Shown one piece after another: positions 1-5,457 of a stretch of 5,457 nt of DNA. The stretch is taken from contig JAEWEZ010000100.1 in NCBI GenBank assembly GCA_023389045.1, positions 1 through 5,457 on the forward strand. Reading direction: 5' to 3'. Below the pieces are notes generated by a model, which saw only the letters and a program-made list of their open reading frames with translations, was not told the DNA's origin and searched no databases. A program made the position numbers and the translations under genes. Source of the DNA: Actinomycetes bacterium (GTDB taxonomy: Bacteria; Actinomycetota; Actinomycetes; Actinomycetales; Dermabacteraceae). The first letter of the stretch is position 1; every line of letters begins with the position of its first letter.

Positions 1-1503
1 AACTACACCACCTACGACATGTTCGCCCGGATCCGCGACCAGCGCGGCCGCGTTGACGAAGTCAATTTTGGTGAAGCCGTGGCTGCGCTCGTACGTTTCG
101 TGCGCTTCCACCCAACGTCCATCGCGCAGAAGGTCGAGGTGGTCGTTGAACATTTCCGTCGCAACGTCATGCACCACTTGAACGGAACTGCGAAAGCGAT
201 GGTTGTTGCCGCCGACCGCGCTGCCGCCGCGACCTGGTCCCGCACCATGAACGAATACATTGCCAAACGCGGCTACACCGATATGAAGACTCTCGTTGCC
301 TTCTCGGGGACACTCACCTACGGCAAGGGTGCAGAAGCCGTAGAACTCACCGAAAGCAGTATGAACGGTGTCGCTGACACTGCCAGCTACTTCCGGGAAC
401 ACCCGGAAGCGAAGATCCTCATTGTCGCCAACAAGTTCCAGACCGGATTTGATGAACCGCGACTATGCGCGATGTACGTTGACCGGAAGCTCTCGGGTGT
501 TCAAGCCGTCCAGACGCTGTCCCGCCTCAACCGCGTCTTCCCCCGCAAACCGATGCCAATGATTCTTGACTTCGGGAACGACCCACAGGACATCCTCGAA
601 TCCTTCCTCCCCTACTACCAGGACGCCCACATCACCGATGACGTGCCAGCCAATGCGCTCTCGGACCTCGGCGATGAACTTGACGCTGCCGGCTTCTACA
701 CCTCTGAAGAGCTCGACGCCCTCGCCGATGCCTACATTGCCCGTGCCGACTCCGAGACCCTGCAGGTGCTGATCTCCCCCATCTGTAGGAAATGGACCAA
801 TGCCATGATCGAGGCGCGCACGAAGGGCGATAAGGAGGCCTACGAGAAAGGCCTGGCCTTCCGAGCTAATACCGCCAAGTACACGCATGCCTGGGAGTTC
901 CTGAGCCAGATCATCGACTACCAGGATGTTCTCCTGCATAAGCGGGCGATCGTAGCGGGTCTTCTCGCAAAGAACCTTCATCTGGACCGCAGCACGGATC
1001 AGGAGGACTACACCACCGGTATTGAGATCGTCGGTGTGGCCGTCGAGCCTGACGAGGCAGAAAAAGATCTTGGCCTCGCCGCAGCAGACCCCCAGGGCGA
1101 GCTGGAGCTTCCCGGCTTCGACGGGCGCCCCGTTGGCACAGGATCGCCTGTGAAAGCTGCTTTCGATGAAGCGGTCGATGAGGTAAACGCCCTGATGGCG
1201 GCGCTCGGGATGGAGGGTTCCCCCGATGCGATTGGTGCCGCGATTCGCGCAAGCTATGGGATTCTCGTCAAGGACGAGAGCATTCAGGCACTCGCCCGGG
1301 AAAATGACCCGGGCCAGATCGCTGGAACCAATCTGTTCAAGGAAAAGGCATTCAGAGCAATCCTGGATGCTGCCCAGCAGTCGCAGGATGTTTACGAGGC
1401 AGTGACTGCGCACGAGGAAAACCTGAATAAGTTCCTGAGCGCCCTCGCGCAGATGCTTGCCACCGCCGTCGAGGAAGCCCAGGGCACCACCAGCGAGTCC
1501 TGA
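1..1503 (+). CDS. hsdR: Type I restriction enzyme, R (endonuclease/translocase) subunit, C-terminal half (5' end outside the window)
   Basis: The frame is open from the first base, so the gene enters from the left; 500 residues are visible, about half of the usual 1000-1100. HsdR is the motor and nuclease subunit of a type I restriction-modification complex: with HsdM and HsdS it translocates unmodified DNA using ATP and cuts it at a distance. Visible here is the second RecA-like domain of the SF2 helicase motor: KAMVVA (about residues 65-70), TLVAFSGTL (97-105), the motif V region IVANKFQTGFD (141-151), and motif VI VQTLSRLNR (170-178) with its arginine finger. PYYQDAHITDD (about 204-214) follows, also typical of HsdR. 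The remaining ~290 residues are a charged helical region, expected to dock on the methyltransferase. The PD-(D/E)XK nuclease domain and Walker motifs lie upstream, unseen. No frameshift is present. hsdM and hsdS, if present, must be to the left, since a terminator-like hairpin follows the stop codon. The ATG at 19 is internal, not a start. Confidence 0.95.
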   Translation, partial: NYTTYDMFARIRDQRGRVDEVNFGEAVAALVRFVRFHPTSIAQKVEVVVEHFRRNVMHHLNGTAKAMVVAADRAAAATWSRTMNEYIAKRGYTDMKTLVAFSGTLTYGKGAEAVELTESSMNGVADTASYFREHPEAKILIVANKFQTGFDEPRLCAMYVDRKLSGVQAVQTLSRLNRVFPRKPMPMILDFGNDPQDILESFLPYYQDAHITDDVPANALSDLGDELDAAGFYTSEELDALADAYIARADSETLQVLISPICRKWTNAMIEARTKGDKEAYEKGLAFRANTAKYTHAWEFLSQIIDYQDVLLHKRAIVAGLLAKNLHLDRSTDQEDYTTGIEIVGVAVEPDEAEKDLGLAAADPQGELELPGFDGRPVGTGSPVKAAFDEAVDEVNALMAALGMEGSPDAIGAAIRASYGILVKDESIQALARENDPGQIAGTNLFKEKAFRAILDAAQQSQDVYEAVTAHEENLNKFLSALAQMLATAVEEAQGTTSES

Positions 1504-1512
1504 CCCGCCCCG

Positions 1513-1538
1513 CCCCGGCTCCCCACCCGGAGCCGGGG
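1513..1538 (+). terminator. GC-rich hairpin after hsdR, probable transcription terminator
   Basis: Ten nucleotides after the hsdR stop codon there is a perfect 10-bp inverted repeat: CCCCGGCTCC (1513-1522), a 6-base loop CCACCC, and GGAGCCGGGG (1529-1538). There is no T-run after it, so it is not a classical intrinsic terminator, but strong hairpins lacking a U-tract are common at gene ends in high-GC actinobacteria. It would separate hsdR from the kinase gene that begins 33 bases further on. The inverted repeat is seen directly; its role is inferred. Confidence 0.7.
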
Positions 1539-1559
1539 TAACCCGCGCCCCAGCCCCTC

Positions 1560-1565
1560 TACCCT
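1560..1565 (+). promoter_or_regulatory. Candidate -10 element (TACCCT) of a leaderless promoter for the kinase gene
   Basis: TACCCT fits the actinobacterial -10 pattern TANNNT and ends 6 bases before the GTG at 1572. This spacing would put the transcription start on the first base of the start codon, giving a leaderless mRNA. No purine-rich ribosome binding site precedes the GTG, which agrees with leaderless translation. I see no convincing -35 hexamer at the right distance, so the call rests on one short motif and its spacing. Confidence 0.4.
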
Positions 1566-1571
1566 TGAGCC

Positions 1572-2447
1572 GTGGACACCCCGCACACCGCCACCCCCAT
1601 CGGGCACTCCCCTGCGGTCAGCACACCGCTGGGCACAGCCCTGCGCTGGATGATCCACGCCCTGCTCTACCTGCTGATCGCCGTCACCGCGATTCGCACC
1701 GTCGTGGCCTGGCAAGCCGGCCCCCTCAGCACGCACCGCGGGGGCCTGATCCTCGCGCTGCTCTACGCGCTGCCACTCCCCGGCGGCATCGCAGCCCTCG
1801 CCCTCGTCACCCTCCTCGCCATTACGGGGCACGCCCGCTGGGCGGGAACCGACGCCACCACCGCCGGGCTCCTGGGCCCACTGATCGGCGCGGCCGTCGC
1901 CCTCGCCGTCGTTCTCGCCGTACGCGCCCTGCAGCATGAGGTCGCAGAACGCACCCGCCTGGCCGAAGAACTCCTCGCCGCACGCAGCGAAATCGCCCGC
2001 CACGAACGCGAGGCCGCAACCACCGCGGAACGCCACCGCATCGCCCGCGAACTGCACGACACCGTCGGCCAATCGGCCCTCAGCATCCAGATCATGCTCG
2101 ATGCCGCCCTCCACCAGGACCCCACCGAAAACCCCGACCACCAGCGCGAACTCCTCCAGCAGGCACGATCTGCCGCCGCCCGCACCAGCGCACAGGCCCG
2201 TCGGATCGTCGATGAAGACGCCCCACCGTCGGCCCCACACACCACACCCCGCGCTCACGGCAGGGCGTCGAGACCACCCTTCGCCTTGAGCAGGCTCAGC
2301 AGCAGTTCCTTCGGACTCCCCGTCTGCGGCAGGGCGCATTCCTCGGGCACGAAACCCCAGGCGCGGCGCAGCGCACAGAACACGTCGAACTCCTCATCCC
2401 CGGTGCGCAGCGGAACCACCGAGTACCCGCCGCCCTCGGGCAGGTGA
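1572..2447 (+). CDS. Truncated sensor histidine kinase, NarL/DesK type, lacking the ATP-binding domain (probable gene remnant)
   Basis: The 291-residue frame begins with three or four hydrophobic segments (about residues 25-47, 57-71, 72-88 and 99-119), so the N-terminal part is a membrane sensor domain. A charged coiled-coil linker (about 121-158) follows, then a HisKA_3 phospho-acceptor helix, ERHRIARELHDTVGQSALSI (153-172), whose His162 (codon 2055-2057) is the expected autophosphorylation site. Intact kinases of this family go on for another ~150 residues with the HATPase_c domain (N box and glycine-rich ATP-lid motifs). None of this is present. After about residue 212 the protein turns to Pro/Ser/Arg-rich sequence, and from residue 228 (position 2255) its codons are the antisense strand of the nuclease gene. 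It therefore cannot phosphorylate itself, and no partner response regulator is in the window. The GTG start is chosen from the candidate leaderless promoter and the first hydrophobic segment. I see a 3' deletion, not a frameshift. A small expressed sensor-only protein cannot be excluded. Confidence 0.75.
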   Translation: MDTPHTATPIGHSPAVSTPLGTALRWMIHALLYLLIAVTAIRTVVAWQAGPLSTHRGGLILALLYALPLPGGIAALALVTLLAITGHARWAGTDATTAGLLGPLIGAAVALAVVLAVRALQHEVAERTRLAEELLAARSEIARHEREAATTAERHRIARELHDTVGQSALSIQIMLDAALHQDPTENPDHQRELLQQARSAAARTSAQARRIVDEDAPPSAPHTTPRAHGRASRPPFALSRLSSSSFGLPVCGRAHSSGTKPQARRSAQNTSNSSSPVRSGTTEYPPPSGR

Positions 2448-3172
2448 ATGATAAAAGCACCGGTGAGCTCCGGCATGTCGCGCTGAGTGCCGTCATTGTC
2501 CAGAAGCTTCTCGGCGCGCACCACCGCCACCCCCTGCAGGGCGTAGTCACCGCGCACCTTCTTCGAGGTTTTGATATCGCCGCTGAGCAGCGTGTTTCCG
2601 ATCTTCACGATCAGGTCGGTGGTGCCGGCGTATCCCACGGCGTGGTTCACCACCGTCTGCTCCACCTCGATGATTTCCGGGGTGTAGTCATCCAGGAACA
2701 CGCCGTAGCCGGCGATCCGTTCCTCGGCACGGTTCAGCAGCGCATCCAGGCTGCGTTCCTTCGCAAAAGCGCCCTGCTCCAGGCGCATCTGCTCCGCGAT
2801 ACCGGCCACATGGTCGCGGCTGGGACGCGCCCCGCTGCGCCCCCACTCCTCGCAGGCGGCATGCACGAGAGTGCCGAAATCGGCGGCGGTGCGGGTGTAC
2901 TCCTCGGCAGCGGCGGCAATGCGCTTTTGCGTGCCCCATTTATCGCGCGAGACGCGAGCGATCTCCTGCGGGGCACGCTGCGGGTTTCGATCCAGGAAGG
3001 CGAACATTTCCAGGGCTCGCTTGGAGGCCATCGTCGCGTACCAGCCCTGCAGGTGGTCCTTCGCGCGAGCCCCCGCCACCGTGGTGATCGAGGGGTACAG
3101 CAAAGGGCCATCCGGCTCCAGCCGGTACATGCGGCCGCGGGGCGTATCAGCGCTAAGCGAGGGCGTGGTCAT
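2255..3172 (-). CDS. PD-(D/E)XK nuclease family protein (RecB/Cas4-like fold, actinophage type)
   Basis: This is a 305-residue soluble protein with no signal peptide or membrane segment. The N-terminal YPSITTVAGARAKDHLQGWY (about 26-45) resembles the 'PSVTTV...W' opening of nucleases common in actinophages and actinobacteria. The active-site motifs of the PD-(D/E)XK fold are visible in order: His104 in FGTLVHAACEEWG, Glu171 in EVEQTVV, Asp186 in GYAGTTDLIV, Asp199-Ile-Lys201 in SGDIKTSK, and Gln213 in YALQGVAVV. The C-terminus has the usual strand-rich end (GAFIIHLPEGGGYSVVPLR). Only three cysteines are present (107, 266, 279) and they are scattered, so the Fe-S cluster of Cas4 or AddB is absent. 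The ATG at 3172 is chosen over the in-frame GTG at 3214 because AGAAGGA lies just before it. A metal-dependent DNA exonuclease or endonuclease is the likely activity, but its cellular role is unknown. It is convergent with the truncated kinase and follows glnE by 156 bases, with a hairpin between, so it is probably transcribed separately. Confidence 0.82.
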   Translation of the reverse strand: MTTPSLSADTPRGRMYRLEPDGPLLYPSITTVAGARAKDHLQGWYATMASKRALEMFAFLDRNPQRAPQEIARVSRDKWGTQKRIAAAAEEYTRTAADFGTLVHAACEEWGRSGARPSRDHVAGIAEQMRLEQGAFAKERSLDALLNRAEERIAGYGVFLDDYTPEIIEVEQTVVNHAVGYAGTTDLIVKIGNTLLSGDIKTSKKVRGDYALQGVAVVRAEKLLDNDGTQRDMPELTGAFIIHLPEGGGYSVVPLRTGDEEFDVFCALRRAWGFVPEECALPQTGSPKELLLSLLKAKGGLDALP

Positions 3173-3175
3173 GGA

Positions 3176-3182
3176 TCCTTCT
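3176..3182 (-). promoter_or_regulatory. Ribosome binding site deciding the nuclease start
   Basis: Read on the - strand, AGAAGGA is followed by the 3-base spacer TCC and then the ATG at 3172. The spacing is a little short, but this is the only Shine-Dalgarno-like sequence near any candidate start. Neither the in-frame GTG at 3214 nor the next in-frame ATG (residue 15) has one. Confidence 0.6.
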
Positions 3183-3233
3183 GCCGAATCGACAAACAAC
3201 AATGCGCACCCCACCGCGCGCGGGCGCTCAACA

Positions 3234-3251
3234 GGCCCTTGGCATAGGGCC
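3234..3251. other. Small inverted repeat in the glnE-nuclease gap
   Basis: GGCCCT (3234-3239) and AGGGCC (3246-3251) form a perfect 6-bp stem with a 6-base loop, 62 to 79 bases upstream of the nuclease start. It could be an operator-like site or part of a leader structure, but in GC-rich DNA a stem this short can arise by chance. No convincing -35/-10 pair for the nuclease was found in this gap. Confidence 0.25.
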
Positions 3252-3295
3252 GCCAGAAGGCACGACGGTGGGTGATGCGGGCTCAGACTACGACC

Positions 3296-3327
3296 CCGGC
3301 ACCGCCCGCCGCGGCAGGCGGGGCCGG
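3296..3327 (-). terminator. GC-rich imperfect hairpin directly after glnE, probable terminator
   Basis: The hairpin begins one base beyond the glnE stop codon. The inner stem pairs CCCGCC (3305-3310) with GGCGGG (3317-3322) around a 6-base loop. The outer stem pairs CCGGC (3296-3300) with GCCGG (3323-3327), leaving a 4-base bulge at 3301-3304. There is no T-run on the exit side. Its position at the end of glnE, before an unrelated gene, supports a termination role; this is inferred from structure and position. Confidence 0.6.
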
Positions 3328-3328
3328 C

Positions 3329-5457
3329 TTAGGAGAGTGACCTTCCGAAAATCATCTGCTCCGCCACCAGTCGCGCCCGCCGGGTGAGACGCAGATAGCG
3401 TTCCTCGAGCGCCACTGCGGTCCCGTCGATCCCATCCACGAGCCGCGCCAGGGCGCGCAGTTCAATGCGGTCCGAGGGAAGCACCGCGCCCTCCCGGCCC
3501 TTCCACAGGAACAGGCCGCGGCGGATCAGCCAGCACAGCTGCCAGGCCTCGGTGAGTTCCTGCGCATCACGCGCCGGGATCAGGCCCGCCTCCTGGGCGG
3601 CGGACAGCACCGTGAGAGTGTCGGTCACGCGCAACGCCTCATGGTCGTGCCCGTGCTCGAGGGCGAGCAGTTGGGCGCACCATTCCACATCGGTCATGGC
3701 GCCCCGCCCGAGTTTCACGTGCCGGGCCGGGTCGGTGCCGCGCGGCAGTCGCTCCGACTCCACCCGCGCTTTCATCCGCATAATCGCGCGACGGTCCGCC
3801 TCGGGGAGCCCCCCGAGGGGGAAGCGGTGCGCATCCATATTGCGCTGGAGGAACTGGGCAAGCTCCGTGGAGGCGACGACGGGCCGGGCCCGTAGCAGCG
3901 CCTGCTTTTCCCACATGAGCGCATCGCGCCGGTAATAGTCGGCCCAGGCTTCCTCGGTGCGGGCGAGCAAGCCGCTGCGACCCTCGGGGCGCAGGTCCGC
4001 GCTCACCTTCATATCGGCGCCGGCAGCGGGGGCGTTCAGAATGTGCTGCACTTTGGCGGCCACGGCGCAGGCGATTTCTTCGGTTGCCCCGCCGGCGCCC
4101 CGGTCAACGGCCACGAACTGCACATCGGCATCCGAGGAGTAGCCCATTTCGCGGGCGCCGAAGCTTCCCATCGCCACGATGCCCAGTTCGATGCCGAGGG
4201 CGCGGGCCGGGTCGCTGCGGTGTTCACGCAGTTGCCGCGCGGTCTCCTCATCCACATCATCCGTGCCCTCAAACGGCGTGGTGTCATCGGCAACCTCCCC
4301 GCGCTCACGCGCCACCGCGTGGTAGGCCACCAGCAGCCCCGCTTCGAGTACGGCTTCGGCCATATCGGTAAGGGCTGCTGCGATCTGCGGCGGCGTGAGC
4401 AGTCCACACAAATGCGCGAGGGCCACTCGGAGCAGTTCCCGGCGCCGGGTGCGGCGCAGCACATCCTGCGCATCCTCCACTGTCTGGGCGCGCTGAATCA
4501 CCGCGAGGAACTCCCGCCCGAGCACATCACGAGAGAGCGGCTGCAGAGTCTCATCGCGGGCAAGCCACCGCACCGCCTCCGGGATGGCCTCCAGCTGCGC
4601 CCCGACGAAGCGGCTCGCCGCGAGCACCCGGGTCAGGCGTTTCGCGGCCAGCCCCGAATCGCGCAGCAAACCCATGTACCAGTGCGCAGAGCCGATCTCA
4701 TCGGAGAGCCGACGGAAGCTCAGCAGCCCCAGGTCCGGGTCGATCCCGTCGGCGAACCATTCGAGCATCACCGGCAGCAGTTGCCGCTGAATCGAGGCGC
4801 GACGCGAAATGCCCTCGGTAAGCGCCGCGATATGCGATATGGCACGGCCCGGATCGCGGTAACCGATCGCGGCCAGGCGTTTGCGGGCATCCTCGGGGCT
4901 GAGCAGGCCCTGCCCGGTGGAGAGCTTCGCGGCGGCATCCAGCAGCGGCCGGTAGAAGATCTCCTCATGCAGTTGGCGCACGCGGCGGCGGGTGGCCTCC
5001 AGACGCGAGGCGTTGTCCTCCTGGCTCATGCCCAGGCAGCGGGCCAGGCGCCGCAGATCCCCGGCCGCGGTGGGCATCACCTGGGTACGGCGCAGGCGAT
5101 GCATCTGCAAACGATGCTCCACCGTGCGCAAATACCGGTAGGCCTCATCGAGTTCCGCGACCTGTTCGCGCGAGATGTACCCGCCATCGCCCAGCTGATG
5201 CAGGGCTTCCAGGGTGGTGCGAGCGTGCAAGCCCTCATCGAAGCGCCCATGCACCATCTGCAGCAGCTGCACGGTGAACTCCACGTCACGCAGACCGCCG
5301 GGGCCGAGTTTCACGTTCCGGTCGATTTCGCTGCGGGGAATGTGTGCGATCACCCGACGGCGCATCGCCCGCGCATCCACCACGAAGTCCTCGCGGGTGG
5401 AGGCCTGCCACACGAGCGGCCCCACCAGGTCCTCAAACTCAGCGCCGAGGGCGCGGT
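3329..5457 (-). CDS. glnE: Bifunctional glutamine synthetase adenylyltransferase/adenylyl-removing enzyme, C-terminal two-thirds (5' end outside the window)
   Basis: GlnE adds AMP to, and removes it from, a tyrosine of glutamine synthetase, switching ammonium assimilation off and on with nitrogen supply. The frame is open to the right edge; 708 residues are visible of about 1000 usual in actinobacteria. Numbering from the edge, the helical domain of the first (adenylyl-removing) half is marked by KLGPGGLRDVEFTVQLLQM (about 49-67). The second nucleotidyltransferase domain, which does the adenylylation, has GSFGAREMGYSSDADV (430-445) with Asp442 and Asp444 as metal ligands and a third acidic residue, Asp487, in ADLRPEGRSGLL. 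Its helical partner carries KLGRGAMTDVEWCAQLLAL (581-599). The paired KLG-G--DVE motifs reflect the internal duplication of this family. The protein ends at GRSLS with a TAA stop. The catalytic core of the first half lies beyond the right edge, so adenylyl-removing competence cannot be judged. The frame is intact with all visible key residues. A GTG at 5425 is internal, not a start. Confidence 0.97.
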   Translation of the reverse strand, partial: RALGAEFEDLVGPLVWQASTREDFVVDARAMRRRVIAHIPRSEIDRNVKLGPGGLRDVEFTVQLLQMVHGRFDEGLHARTTLEALHQLGDGGYISREQVAELDEAYRYLRTVEHRLQMHRLRRTQVMPTAAGDLRRLARCLGMSQEDNASRLEATRRRVRQLHEEIFYRPLLDAAAKLSTGQGLLSPEDARKRLAAIGYRDPGRAISHIAALTEGISRRASIQRQLLPVMLEWFADGIDPDLGLLSFRRLSDEIGSAHWYMGLLRDSGLAAKRLTRVLAASRFVGAQLEAIPEAVRWLARDETLQPLSRDVLGREFLAVIQRAQTVEDAQDVLRRTRRRELLRVALAHLCGLLTPPQIAAALTDMAEAVLEAGLLVAYHAVARERGEVADDTTPFEGTDDVDEETARQLREHRSDPARALGIELGIVAMGSFGAREMGYSSDADVQFVAVDRGAGGATEEIACAVAAKVQHILNAPAAGADMKVSADLRPEGRSGLLARTEEAWADYYRRDALMWEKQALLRARPVVASTELAQFLQRNMDAHRFPLGGLPEADRRAIMRMKARVESERLPRGTDPARHVKLGRGAMTDVEWCAQLLALEHGHDHEALRVTDTLTVLSAAQEAGLIPARDAQELTEAWQLCWLIRRGLFLWKGREGAVLPSDRIELRALARLVDGIDGTAVALEERYLRLTRRARLVAEQMIFGRSLS

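Noticed and set aside
463..1413. Long - strand open frame (316 codons) opposite hsdR
   Set aside because: It is antisense to clear HsdR motifs, its own translation matches no family I recognise, and mirrored open frames are common in high-GC coding DNA.
1392..2339. Long - strand open frame (315 codons) opposite the kinase gene
   Set aside because: The product is a Gly/Arg/Ala-rich composition without domains; the + strand shows hydrophobic segments and an H-box, so this is a shadow.
2255..3172. Nuclease as a CRISPR Cas4 protein
   Set aside because: The fold is related, but the four-cysteine Fe-S cluster of Cas4 is missing and there are no repeats, spacers or other cas genes in the window.
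1572..3172. Kinase remnant and nuclease as parts of one new defence system with hsdR
   Set aside because: The kinase is truncated, the two genes are convergent, and hairpins separate the units at both ends. Proximity alone does not support a joint system.
3201..3231. Promoter for the nuclease using TTGAGC (- strand, 3226-3231) as -35
   Set aside because: No acceptable -10 hexamer lies at 16-19 bases spacing; the sequence there is TGCGCA or similar.
2444..3247. + strand open frame (267 codons) opposite the nuclease
   Set aside because: It is antisense to a gene with ordered catalytic motifs and has no recognisable domain of its own.

Overview
The window looks like a chromosomal segment from a high-GC Gram-positive bacterium (Actinobacteria). 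The evidence is GC-rich coding with strong third-position G/C, an actinobacterial-type GlnE, and a kinase gene that seems to start at its own transcription start (leaderless). The genus cannot be fixed from the sequence alone.

From left to right there are four protein-coding regions. (1) The 3' half of a type I restriction gene, hsdR (+ strand, cut by the left edge), ends at 1503 and is followed at once by a perfect 10-bp hairpin that probably ends the restriction-modification operon. (2) A sensor histidine kinase gene of the NarL/DesK type (+ strand, from GTG 1572) has its membrane part, coiled coil and phospho-accepting histidine, but its ATP-binding domain is missing. Its reading frame runs on by chance, antisense, into the next gene and stops at 2447. 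(3) A convergent gene on the - strand (2255-3172) encodes a PD-(D/E)XK nuclease like those carried by actinophages. (4) Upstream of it on the same strand is the 3' two-thirds of glnE (- strand, cut by the right edge), the glutamine synthetase adenylyltransferase of nitrogen control. A GC-rich hairpin follows the glnE stop codon.

The genes do not form one pathway. glnE is core metabolism. The hsdR side is accessory DNA, with lower GC in the lines I counted by hand. The truncated kinase lies at the boundary, which suggests a deletion or insertion scar where a restriction island meets the conserved chromosome. The point of loss lies in about 2208-2255. The stand-alone nuclease beside the restriction locus is the least understood gene here. 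I saw no RNA genes, insertion sequences or CRISPR array, and no clearly new multi-gene system.
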